In this document: positions 42,014-49,951 of the stretch, one piece after another
How positions within the stretch are numbered: the first letter of the stretch is position 1
Layout: every line of letters starts with the position of its first letter
Origin: Floridanema evergladense
Lineage (GTDB): Bacteria; Cyanobacteriota; Cyanobacteriia; Cyanobacteriales; Aerosakkonemataceae
Strand: one strand, 5' to 3'
NCBI RefSeq assembly: GCF_041929205.1
Contig: NZ_JBHFNT010000305.1
DNA length: 64,000 nt
The notes under the pieces: model-generated
Told to the model about the DNA's origin: nothing
Database searches by the model: none
The model's input: only the letters and a program-made list of their open reading frames with translations
Made by a program: the position numbers and the translations under genes

Positions 42014-43753
42014 TTATTTATGTATATCGCTGGAAAAAGTTGAGGTGTTTAAAAACTGCTGTTCGGCTGGTTTAGTCCAAAGTTTAAGATTGAGATTTTC
42101 CCACTCCATTTCTAGCCAATTATCAATAATATTAATGGATACTTCCGGCGATAAAATTTTTTCAGTTGATACTTTGAGGGCAAATGCGATCGCGCTTTGG
42201 CTAAGATTAGAAAAATTAAATACTTGGTTCTTCCCAGTACATAACACCATATCTAGATAAAAACATTGTGAGTCTTGATGAATTTGCCATTTGCCTTTCG
42301 ATCGAGCAAATTGTGCGTAGGGAATTTGGATCTGAATATTTAAATCGCCAAAGGACAGACAAACATTTGAGTTCAGAGTAGCTAATGATGAAAGCTGAGT
42401 CTTGAGATTTTTCATATTAATAGAACCGCCAAATTCAAAACGCAATCGCAAATCTGCGATCGGCAATTGAAAATTATATTTCTTCTTTTGGCTAATGTAA
42501 GGATTGATCGGGTTAATGTCGGTAGCGAAACAAACCCCGGCGAGAATATTTCCCTCGTTTTGGACGGTAAAAAATTGTGCTGCTGCATAATCTATATTGT
42601 TGTATAAACAGCGTACTCTTAAATAACTTGGCTCTTGATATGTTCCCCAATAGATCAATAAAGGTCGCCGCTGATGCCAAAAATCACTGTAATTAACACT
42701 TCCCAAAGTAAAAGCGGGAGTAAGATAACTTTTTAGCACCTGATTGGGTAATCTTTTCAACAAGGTTTGAGTTACAGTCCGAGGTTCATTTAAGTAGAAA
42801 AATAGTGTTTCTAAATCAGCGGGACAAGGTAAGGGGAGGCGATATTCATTTAGAGCAGCATACTTTTCCAAACTGCCAAAATCTATTAATTCAGAGGTAG
42901 AACGTTCTATTAATGTTAATACTTCGATTGGCAGTAATGTAGAGTTACTTCGGCTATGGGGACCCGCCCATTGGCGAGTAGGAGGATGGAAATGAACAGC
43001 TATTTCTTTCCAACATAAACGATAGAGTGGTTCAACTAGTTCTGCTACTATGACATTGTTAAACTCGTTGGCGTATAGCCTCAGACGACCTAAAAGTTCT
43101 AAAGTAATGACTGTATAAACTGGACTGTTGTATTCACTAAAACTATCTTGTTCGAGGATGTATTGAAAGAATTCCTGAAGACGATTTATTCCATAATTGT
43201 ACAAATCATTGATTTCATAGATTTGACCTGTAACTAAGGTTACATAAATGCCCATAATGGCAATGTTGGTGTAATCAAGAGGGACATTACGCTGTTGAAT
43301 ATTACGTGCAGCGCAGAGGATAGCAAGATCTACTTCAACCATTAACTTAACAGGTAAGTTAGGACGATGATAAAGTGCGAGTTGTAGTAGTTGTGTAGCT
43401 AAAAATTCACGCCAGTTTGGATCGGGATTAACTATTTTAAAAGGTCTTTCTTCGAGATATTTTGGCCAAATTCCATAAGTTTTGCTGTGGGGATCTTTGT
43501 CTTGTAAACTTAAGATTTGTTGTATTATTTCTATGGCTCGCTGATACATTTTAGGATCTTCTGTATCCATTAGCGCTACTGCATAGTAGAGTGATTCACG
43601 GGTTGGGTGTACGGGAATGCCTTGAAGAAATTTGAAAAATCCGATCGCCCGAAACGGAACTCTTAACATTTTGGCTAATCGATCGTATTTTTCATGTAAA
43701 GGAGCTAAGGCTTGTTCGAGGCGAACCATCTTTTGAAGTGGAAAAATGTACAT
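42014..43753 (-). CDS. Putative polysaccharide-lyase-like protein of unknown family
   Basis: A 579-residue protein without signal peptide or membrane helix. The N-terminal half is helical with repeated hydrophobic heptads and motifs (TYGIWPKYLEERPF, SPVYTVITLELLGRLRLYA, TRQWAGPHSRSNS), which suggests an (alpha/alpha) toroid. The C-terminal half is beta-rich (IQIPYAQFARSKGKWQIHQ), resembling alginate-lyase/heparinase-like architecture. I cannot name catalytic residues; the conserved W-A-G-P-H-S-R looks like a functional site. A decayed second copy of its C terminus lies at 45798-45945. It is flanked by inverted copies A and B of a 38-bp repeat. Confidence 0.5.
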   Translation of the reverse strand: MYIFPLQKMVRLEQALAPLHEKYDRLAKMLRVPFRAIGFFKFLQGIPVHPTRESLYYAVALMDTEDPKMYQRAIEIIQQILSLQDKDPHSKTYGIWPKYLEERPFKIVNPDPNWREFLATQLLQLALYHRPNLPVKLMVEVDLAILCAARNIQQRNVPLDYTNIAIMGIYVTLVTGQIYEINDLYNYGINRLQEFFQYILEQDSFSEYNSPVYTVITLELLGRLRLYANEFNNVIVAELVEPLYRLCWKEIAVHFHPPTRQWAGPHSRSNSTLLPIEVLTLIERSTSELIDFGSLEKYAALNEYRLPLPCPADLETLFFYLNEPRTVTQTLLKRLPNQVLKSYLTPAFTLGSVNYSDFWHQRRPLLIYWGTYQEPSYLRVRCLYNNIDYAAAQFFTVQNEGNILAGVCFATDINPINPYISQKKKYNFQLPIADLRLRFEFGGSINMKNLKTQLSSLATLNSNVCLSFGDLNIQIQIPYAQFARSKGKWQIHQDSQCFYLDMVLCTGKNQVFNFSNLSQSAIAFALKVSTEKILSPEVSINIIDNWLEMEWENLNLKLWTKPAEQQFLNTSTFSSDIHK

Positions 43754-44002
43754 TGATTAAGGTAGATAAGAGTTTGTTAATTAAATGAAATCAAAATTGC
43801 TCAATAGCAAACTATTGAAAATAACCCGTTTTCTGTCATTATTTCCACAATCAAATATTTTTTCCCAACTTGGTTAGGGAAGAAAATAAGCAAAAGGTTT
43901 TTTATTAAAGAATTAGCGATCGCAGATAGCGATAAACGTTGTTGTTTTACACCCCGCTTTTGATTGAGCGAGCAGATTCATCCCTTTAAATTAATTTTTA
44001 AC

Positions 44003-44168
44003 CCACATTCCGCACTTCAATTTGTAGTATGCCAAGTATTGCTGAAATCATGGGTAGCTTGGCGAGCAGTCTAAATATTTCTACTGACAGTTCTTTCCAC
44101 TTTTGTGTTCGCCAAGCTACCCAAACTGCGTAATCATTACGTAATACATTTTGAAGTGCGGAATGTGG
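44003..44168. mobile_element. MITE-like element with nested inverted repeats
   Basis: Outer arms: the 18-bp word CCACATTCCGCACTTCAA (44003-44020) is the exact reverse complement of 44151-44168. Inner arms: GGGTAGCTTGGCGA (44052-44065) matches 44109-44122 in reverse complement. The 43-base centre has no coding potential. Size and symmetry suit a small non-autonomous element or a structured RNA. No clear target duplication was found. Confidence 0.6.
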
Positions 44169-44250
44169 ATTTTAATGACATTATAGCAGATATTACTCAG
44201 AATTGTAGCAGTAATAATTTAAAAGTCCTTAAATTTACTTAAGCAAATTT

Positions 44251-44288
44251 GGCTCTCCTGTACTCATGGTGATAAGTAAACCTAATTA
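44251..44288 (-). repeat. 38-bp dispersed repeat, copy B
   Basis: The reverse complement reads TTAGGTTTACTTATCACC followed by ATGAGTACAGGAGAGCC, close to copies A and C. It ends 2 bases before the GT4 stop codon region, so it lies at the gene's 3' end. Confidence 0.8.
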
Positions 44289-44290
44289 AT

Positions 44291-45472
44291 TCAAAGGGCA
44301 ACCAGAGATTTTTTGTCGATCGCAGATTCATAAATTTCTATTAGTCGCTTGTAATTGTCAGCTGCGGTATATTTGGCTTCAAATTCAGCACGGGCTTCTT
44401 GGCGCATTTGGCTGAGTGCTTCCGGGTTAGCCAATAGCCATTTGATTTGTGTTGCTAAGTCGGTAGGATCGCTAGGTTGGAAAAGTAAGCCAGTGCGTTG
44501 GTGATCGATAAGTTCTGTAATTGCCCCAATTTTTGATGCAACTACTGGTGTACCTTTAGCAAAGGATTCGATCGCCACCCGCCCAAATGTTTCATACCAC
44601 TCGGAAGGAAACACAAAAAACGCTGCGTTTCCCATGACTTCATAAACTTGTTCCAAGGGAATCCGTCCCAACCACTCAATCTCTGGCATTTCTTTCATTG
44701 CTTCAGTGACTAATCCTCTCATTGGGCCATCACCGACGATTTTGAGCGGAATTTTACCTCCTAGTTGTCTCCAGGCATCAAGCATTACCCCCAGCCCTTT
44801 TTCCACCGATAGCCGCCCGACAAATAGCCCATAGCCGCCCTTTCCTTCGCCAATTTCCGGTGCGGGATAGAGAAAATTGGTTTTAAACGCCAATTTTTCG
44901 GCAGGGATTCCGCCTTGAATAAACTTGTCCATTGCAAATCGGCTGTAAGCAATGAATACATCTACCGCTTGTGTCCAAGTACCGATTAACGAGTGAAAGC
45001 TGACTGTAGTGGCAACCATTGCACTAGCCGGACGACTATTGCGATAGCAACCGTGAATAATTCCAGGTAGGGGAAAGGGTTTGCCCAAACAATCTTCACA
45101 TATTTTCCCATCGCGGAAAAATAGGGCGTTAGGACAAAGCAACCGATAGTTGTGTAAAGTTTGGACTACGGGAATACCTTCATCTTTAACAGCATGATAA
45201 GCTGCGGGGGAAATTAGGGGAAAAGTGTTGTGGAAGTGAACGATTTGGGGTTTTTGGTCGCGGATGAGCGATCGCAAATCCTGGTAAACATTGCTGTTCC
45301 ACACCGCATTTTTCACAACCAGACATGGATTCATTCCTGGAATATCATCATTGTCTTGGGTGTAGTGTAAAACTTCATGACCGTGAGATTCTAACAATCC
45401 ACTTTCCGTAGACCAAATTTGTTCCTCGCCCCCTGGCTGAGTATAGTAATTATGAACTGTTAGGATTCGCAT
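44291..45472 (-). CDS. GT4 family glycosyltransferase
   Basis: A 393-residue GT-B enzyme. The N-terminal domain starts MRILTVHNYYTQPGGEEQIW (6-25 contains a Gly-rich loop) and has IVHFHNTFPLISPAAYHAV (about 77-95), typical of WcaC/WcaL-type polysaccharide transferases; a CEDC pair lies at about 127-130 with another Cys at about 145. The C-terminal domain has GLFVGRLSVEKGLGVMLDAW (about 215-234) and WYETFGRVAIESFAKGTPVVAS (about 294-315) with the EX7E pattern. The start is unambiguous. It is the last glycan gene in the region before the gcv block. Confidence 0.92.
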   Translation of the reverse strand: MRILTVHNYYTQPGGEEQIWSTESGLLESHGHEVLHYTQDNDDIPGMNPCLVVKNAVWNSNVYQDLRSLIRDQKPQIVHFHNTFPLISPAAYHAVKDEGIPVVQTLHNYRLLCPNALFFRDGKICEDCLGKPFPLPGIIHGCYRNSRPASAMVATTVSFHSLIGTWTQAVDVFIAYSRFAMDKFIQGGIPAEKLAFKTNFLYPAPEIGEGKGGYGLFVGRLSVEKGLGVMLDAWRQLGGKIPLKIVGDGPMRGLVTEAMKEMPEIEWLGRIPLEQVYEVMGNAAFFVFPSEWYETFGRVAIESFAKGTPVVASKIGAITELIDHQRTGLLFQPSDPTDLATQIKWLLANPEALSQMRQEARAEFEAKYTAADNYKRLIEIYESAIDKKSLVAL

Positions 45473-45797
45473 TGGTTTGGCTACCTTAATCAGCTAGTGA
45501 AAATAAATACAGTAAGGATAATTGAATGGTCAATTAGCAATCTAAATGAGATTATCTTAAGGATTTTCTTATAGGTATAGGAAAAAAGGATAAGCTGACT
45601 TTGAGATAATCAAGCTAAAGTAAACTCAATTTTTCGCCCCGATAATCATGCCACCACCGCTTTTCCTGTTCCGTTACTCCGAAAAACCTCGAGCAACTGC
45701 CGTTAGAACATCACTCCTAAGATAGATGCTGATAAACTGGTACTAGATGCTGATAAACTGCTAGTTTGATTTTAGTGGTAATTGGCAAGCAGTTGCT

Positions 45798-45945
45798 CTA
45801 AGTTTGCAAAGACTTTAAAAATCTCTGCTCAGGGGTTACGTAGAAATTCTGAGATTCAGATTTTTCCCATTCATCCCTAACCAATTATTCAACTATATGG
45901 ATTGAGACTTCAGGTAATGAAATGTGGCTTTCCCGTACTTGTGGT
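45798..45945 (-). pseudogene. Remnant of the C terminus of the 579-residue lyase-like protein
   Basis: The minus-strand translation gives VRESHISLPEVSIHIVE then a stop then LVRDEWEKSESQNFYVTPEQRFLKSLQT and a stop. This matches STEKILSPEVSINIID and EMEWENLNLKLW and then KPAEQQFLNTSTF at the C terminus of the 579-residue protein. One internal stop (TAA) and divergence show it is dead. It is separated from the parent by about 2 kb. Confidence 0.75.
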
Positions 45946-45973
45946 GGAAAACTTTGGTTTTAGGGGCTGGGAT

Positions 45974-45992
45974 GACAGGCATCCTGCCTGTC
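45974..45992. repeat. Short palindromic repeat (GACAGGC...GCCTGTC)
   Basis: A 7-bp perfect stem around 5 bases in the common form CAGGCATCCTGCCTG, familiar as a dispersed palindrome in cyanobacterial genomes. Confidence 0.7.
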
Positions 45993-46088
45993 CTACGGGA
46001 CTAGGAAGAAGGGGTTGAGTGGTAGGGGATAGCTGATAGGGAAGAGTCTTTTTCCTTAACCCCTAACCCCTGACCCCTAAAGTCGCAC

Positions 46089-46114
46089 TAGAGGCAATTC
46101 ATGAATTGCCTCTA
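46089..46114. repeat. Perfect 26-bp palindrome with TTCA|TGAA centre
   Basis: TAGAGGCAATTCA (46089-46101) pairs exactly with 46102-46114. Same core as 12026, 46828, 48377 and 57870. Confidence 0.9.
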
Positions 46115-46123
46115 CTTCGTTAA

Positions 46124-46163
46124 CTAATCAGGTTTACTTATTACCATAAGTACGAGAGAGCCG
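46124..46163 (+). repeat. 38-bp dispersed repeat, copy C
   Basis: AATCAGGTTTACTTATTACC followed by ATAAGTACGAGAGAGCCG; same orientation as copy A. It ends about 10 bases before the plus-strand start at 46173. Confidence 0.8.
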
Positions 46164-46172
46164 TTTATAACA

Positions 46173-46835
46173 ATGATCTTAAAACTGAAGGAAAAATTCC
46201 AGGCTGAAATTACAGGAAAATTACCAGGATATGTAGCAATATTCAACTTTGCTGATGCGAAACGCCGGAACATTCATTTAGGGCATCAAAAAGTAGACGA
46301 AGAGATAGTAGAATTTAGTAAATTACTCGATCGAGCAGTAGGAAATACTGGTTACAGTATGAGAATTGGGGGAGAAAAATGGTTAGGCTTTTTTGCCACT
46401 AATTCTCTTGAATCTATGCAAAAGCTACTTAATGATTTTTACCAAGAACAAAAGATCTTGGTAGGTTGGAAAAGTATTGGTCATAAAGATGGAATCCAAA
46501 AATCTCAAGTAGTAACAATTGACGCTAAAATTTATCGGGCGATGCGCTGCGTTTATACATATATTGAAAGAATAGAAGATTTTGAATTTATCGTTGAAGA
46601 ATTGCTCAATAATGACTATGGTCTTTCTGTTAATATTCCTCACAAATTAGAAGATATTATCGACAGTCCGAGAAGTCGTTGGGAATGCGTCAGTCAATAT
46701 CCATCAGAATCACCGAATTGTCCATTTTGTCAAGGTAATTCATTTGACTGGCAAGATGGGGATGGCAGCGTTTACGGTGGTGAAGGTTTTTGTAACACTT
46801 GTGGTGCGGAAGTTTCTTTTTACCATGCTGGGTAG
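46173..46835 (+). CDS. Degenerate GGDEF-like domain with C-terminal zinc ribbon
   Basis: A 220-residue protein. Residues about 15-110 fit a GGDEF-type fold: GYVAIFNFADAKRRNIHLGHQKVDE is laid out like the first strand and nucleotide loop, and RIGGEKWLGFF occupies the GGDEF position as GGEKW. Such a motif cannot bind the second metal normally, so the cyclase activity is doubtful. The C-terminal part has two CxxC pairs (CPFC about 187-190, CNTC about 210-213), a probable zinc ribbon. It may be a nucleotide-sensing or nucleic-acid-binding protein. The stop codon lies inside a palindromic repeat. Start ATG 46173 has no strong RBS. Confidence 0.6.
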   Translation: MILKLKEKFQAEITGKLPGYVAIFNFADAKRRNIHLGHQKVDEEIVEFSKLLDRAVGNTGYSMRIGGEKWLGFFATNSLESMQKLLNDFYQEQKILVGWKSIGHKDGIQKSQVVTIDAKIYRAMRCVYTYIERIEDFEFIVEELLNNDYGLSVNIPHKLEDIIDSPRSRWECVSQYPSESPNCPFCQGNSFDWQDGDGSVYGGEGFCNTCGAEVSFYHAG

Positions 46836-46862
46836 GGGCGATTCATGAACGCCCCTACCCAG
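46828..46862. repeat. Near-perfect palindrome with TTCA|TGAA centre overlapping the stop codon
   Basis: The arms CTGGGTAGGGGCG pair exactly; one extra A lies in the left arm near the centre. The stop codon TAG of the GGDEF-like gene is within the left arm, and the hairpin sits between convergent genes, so it may terminate both. Confidence 0.85.
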
Positions 46863-46883
46863 TACCTAGTCCTTTATCACCAA

Positions 46884-49790
46884 TTACTCGTTATAAGCTT
46901 CCATCGGTAAACAGGAACAGACAAAATTCCGATCGCCAAAAGCATTATCAATTCTGCTGACTGGAGGCCAATATTTGTATTCTTTTAACCAAGGTGCAGG
47001 GTAAGCTGCTTGGGTGCGAGAATAAGGGCGATTCCAATCATCATTAATTAAAGTTTCTGCGGTATGGGGTGCATTTTTCAAAACATTATTTTCCGCATCA
47101 ACTTTGCCTATTTCAATTTCGGCAATTTCCTGACGAATGGCAATCATCGCATCACAAAAACGGTCTAATTCTGCTTTCGATTCGCTTTCGGTTGGTTCTA
47201 CCATTACTGTACCTGCAACAGGCCAAGAAACGGTAGGGGCGTGGAAACCATAATCCATTAATCGTTTAGCGATGTCATCAACTTCAATGGCAGCAGATTT
47301 TTTGAGCGATCGCAAATCCAATATACACTCATGCGCCACAAAACCATTATTTCCCTTGTATAAAACGGGGTAATAATCTTGTAAACGACGAGCCATATAA
47401 TTAGCATTAAGAATTGCGACTTTGGTAGCTTCTGTTAATCCTTCCCCGCCCATCATTGCGATGTACATCCAAGAAATTGGCAGGATACTAGCACTACCCC
47501 AAGGTGCAGCAGAAACCGCCCCAATTCCGGTTTGTTCGCCTAATTTTACCACAGAATGACCGGGTAAAAAAGGTACTAAATGGGATGATACTGCGATCGG
47601 ACCCATTCCCGGCCCACCCCCACCATGAGGAATACAGAAAGTTTTGTGTAAATTCAAATGGCAAACATCAGCGCCAAAATCTCCCGGACGACACAAACCA
47701 ACTTGGGCATTCATATTAGCCCCATCCATATAAACTTGCCCACCGTGAGAGTGAACTATTGCACAAATCTCTTTAATTTCTGACTCAAAAACCCCATGAG
47801 TAGAAGGATAAGTCACCATTAAAGCGGCTAATTCTTTGCTATATTTTTCCGCTTTATTTTTCAGATCGGAAACATCAATATTACCTTGTTCGTCGCAAGC
47901 GATCGGCACAACTTTTAAGCCACACATTACCGCACTAGCAGGGTTTGTTCCATGTGCAGATTGGGGAATTAAACAAACATTGCGATGATTTTCTCCCCGA
48001 CTTTCGTGAAATTTCCGAATTACTAAAAGTCCGGCATATTCACCTTGAGAACCTGCATTTGGTTGCAAAGAAACTCCGGCAAAACCTGTAATTTCCGCCA
48101 ACCATTCTTCTAACTGTTGGAACATTACTTGATAACCCCTAGTTTGGGAAAGGGGTGCAAAGGGGTGAATTTTGCCAAATTCTGCCCAAGTTACAGGGAT
48201 CATTTCTGCCGTTGCGTTTAACTTCATGGTACAAGAACCCAAAGGAATCATTGAGGTTGTCAATGATAAATCTTTCGCTTGCAAACGATGGAGATAACGC
48301 AATAGTTCAGTTTCCGAATGATATTGATTAAAGACGGGATGAGTTAAGTAATTGCTATTTCGAGTTAAAGAGTTGGGAATTTGTAGGGGTAATTCATGAA
48401 TTACCCCTACAAATTCTGCCGCATTAAAAGGTAAATTTTCTCCTGGTGCGAAGATTTGCCAAATGTCTTCAAAATCTTTGATAGTCGTAGTTTCATCTAG
48501 GGAAATGCCCACAAATTTGTCATCAAAAACTCGCAGGTTGATTTGCTGAACTTCCGCAGCTTGGAGAATTTCTGTTAAACTGCGACTTCCTAAATCTACC
48601 CGAATCGTATCAAAGAAATATTCGCCTGTGACTTTGTAACCTAACTGCTTTAACCCTTCAGCTAAAATGGTTGTTAACTGATGAATATTTTCGGCAATTC
48701 GCTTTAGTCCATCTGACCCATGATAGACCGCATACATACTAGCAATTACGGCTAGTAAAACTTGAGCAGTACAAATATTGCTGGTAGCTTTTTCCCGGCG
48801 GATATGCTGTTCGCGAGTTTGCAATGCTAAACGTAAAGCTGGTTTTCCATTAGCATCTTTGGAAACTCCAACAATTCTGCCTGGAACTTGGCGTTTATAC
48901 TCTTCTTTGGTGGCGAAATATGCGGCGTGAGGGCCACCATAACCTAAAGGTACGCCGAAACGCTGCGTATTTCCTACTGCAATATCAGCACCGAATTCGC
49001 CTGGAGGAGTGAGTAAAGTTAAGCTTAGAATATCTGCGGCTACTGTAACTAATGTGCCAATTTTATGGGCTTGTTCGATGAATTTCCGATAATCATAAAT
49101 TGTGCCATCGGTTGCAGGATATTGCAGTAACGCGCCGAAAATTGGTTGGTCAAAAGTGAAATTTTCATGGTTGCCAACAATAACTTCAATTCCTAAAGGA
49201 TTGGCGCGAGTTTGGACAACTTCAATTGTTTGGGGATGGCAATCTTGGGAAACGAAGAAAGCTTTTGCTTTATTTTTAGCTACACCATAACTCATGGTCA
49301 TGGCTTCAGCGGCTGCGGTAGCTTCATCTAATAAAGAAGCGTTGGCAATTTCCAAACCTGTTAATTCGATAATCATGGTTTGGAAATTCAATAATGCTTC
49401 TAATCTTCCTTGGGCTATTTCTGCTTGGTAGGGAGTGTAAGCTGTGTACCAACCGGGATTTTCTAAAATGTTTCTCAGAATGACGGGCGGGGTAATGCAA
49501 TCAGAATAACCCATGCCAATGAAAGAGCGAAATATCTGATTTTTGGAGGCAATTTCTTTTAAATTGGCAAGGGCTGTATATTCACTTTGGGCGGGTGGTA
49601 GTTGTAATGGACGAGTAATGCGAATTGCTTGGGGAACAGTTTTTTCTATGAGTTCATCTAAGCTAGAAAGCCCTAAGAATTCTAGCATTTGTTTAATTTC
49701 TTCTGGGTTAGGGCTAATATGCCTGTTAGCAAAACTGTCTGTTTGTTTCATGAGAGGGCTAGATTTGGTAGAAGGACTAGAAGTTACCAC
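46884..49790 (-). CDS. gcvP: Glycine dehydrogenase (decarboxylating), P-protein of glycine cleavage system
   Basis: A PLP enzyme that decarboxylates glycine and hands the aminomethyl group to the GcvH lipoyl arm; in cyanobacteria it also carries photorespiratory flux. The full fused form is present. The PLP-lysine motif HLNLHKTFCIPHGGGGPGMGP is intact (numbering from the preferred start about residues 710-730). The start GTG at 49790 is preferred because GGAGA (49798-49802) is 7 bases upstream; the longer frame to 49862 begins with TTG in low-complexity sequence. A segment of 10-14 residues around FVGVIHELPLQIPN is encoded by a 40-bp palindromic repeat (48377-48416), an in-frame insertion relative to the usual family sequence. 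gcvH follows upstream with 160 bases between. Confidence 0.95.
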   Translation of the reverse strand: MVTSSPSTKSSPLMKQTDSFANRHISPNPEEIKQMLEFLGLSSLDELIEKTVPQAIRITRPLQLPPAQSEYTALANLKEIASKNQIFRSFIGMGYSDCITPPVILRNILENPGWYTAYTPYQAEIAQGRLEALLNFQTMIIELTGLEIANASLLDEATAAAEAMTMSYGVAKNKAKAFFVSQDCHPQTIEVVQTRANPLGIEVIVGNHENFTFDQPIFGALLQYPATDGTIYDYRKFIEQAHKIGTLVTVAADILSLTLLTPPGEFGADIAVGNTQRFGVPLGYGGPHAAYFATKEEYKRQVPGRIVGVSKDANGKPALRLALQTREQHIRREKATSNICTAQVLLAVIASMYAVYHGSDGLKRIAENIHQLTTILAEGLKQLGYKVTGEYFFDTIRVDLGSRSLTEILQAAEVQQINLRVFDDKFVGISLDETTTIKDFEDIWQIFAPGENLPFNAAEFVGVIHELPLQIPNSLTRNSNYLTHPVFNQYHSETELLRYLHRLQAKDLSLTTSMIPLGSCTMKLNATAEMIPVTWAEFGKIHPFAPLSQTRGYQVMFQQLEEWLAEITGFAGVSLQPNAGSQGEYAGLLVIRKFHESRGENHRNVCLIPQSAHGTNPASAVMCGLKVVPIACDEQGNIDVSDLKNKAEKYSKELAALMVTYPSTHGVFESEIKEICAIVHSHGGQVYMDGANMNAQVGLCRPGDFGADVCHLNLHKTFCIPHGGGGPGMGPIAVSSHLVPFLPGHSVVKLGEQTGIGAVSAAPWGSASILPISWMYIAMMGGEGLTEATKVAILNANYMARRLQDYYPVLYKGNNGFVAHECILDLRSLKKSAAIEVDDIAKRLMDYGFHAPTVSWPVAGTVMVEPTESESKAELDRFCDAMIAIRQEIAEIEIGKVDAENNVLKNAPHTAETLINDDWNRPYSRTQAAYPAPWLKEYKYWPPVSRIDNAFGDRNFVCSCLPMEAYNE
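48377..48416. repeat. Perfect 40-bp palindrome with TTCA|TGAA centre inside gcvP
   Basis: Positions 48377-48396 are the exact reverse complement of 48397-48416. Arms read AATTTGTAGGGGTAATTCA, nearly the same as the element at 12026. It falls in the P-protein coding sequence between the N-terminal half and the LTHPVFNQYHSETELLRYLH block, in a region that is variable in length in the family. Confidence 0.93.
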
Positions 49791-49797
49791 TAATGAT

Positions 49798-49802
49798 TCT
49801 CC
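49798..49802 (-). promoter_or_regulatory. Ribosome binding site that decides the gcvP start
   Basis: GGAGA on the minus strand lies 7 bases upstream of the GTG at 49788-49790. Alternative starts (TTG at 49862, ATG at 49751) lack a comparable site. Confidence 0.65.
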
Positions 49803-49849
49803 ATAATTAACTTTATTAAGTTTTAACAAGTTTTGCGATCGAGGGACTG

Positions 49850-49935
49850 GGATTGGGGACAAGGGGACAAGGGGACAAGGAGAGAAGGGAAAATTATTTA
49901 ACTCAAAACTCAGAACTCAAAACTCAAAACTCCCT
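49850..49935. repeat. Low-complexity tandem repeats between gcvP and gcvH
   Basis: GGGGACAA units (about 49856-49880) followed by AACTCAAAACTC units (about 49910-49932). Both are of the type found in spacers of filamentous cyanobacteria. They lie within the 160-base gap of the gcv genes and would not prevent co-transcription. Confidence 0.75.
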
Positions 49936-49951
49936 CAGTCCCCAGTTTCTA

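Larger units (their letters stand above)
43754..44290. other. Intergenic region of 537 bases with nested inverted repeats
   Basis: Holds the nested inverted-repeat element at 44003-44168 and the reverse copy B of the dispersed repeat at its right end. The lyase-like gene starts at its left edge and should have its promoter here. No gene was recognised. Confidence 0.5.
45473..46172. other. Intergenic region of 700 bases with pseudogene fragment and repeats
   Basis: Contains the lyase-like pseudogene fragment (45798-45945), a pair of AGATGCTGATAAACTG direct repeats (about 45723 and 45742), the palindromes at 45974-45992 and 46089-46114, and copy C of the dispersed repeat. The last lies just before the start of the plus-strand gene. 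Confidence 0.6.
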
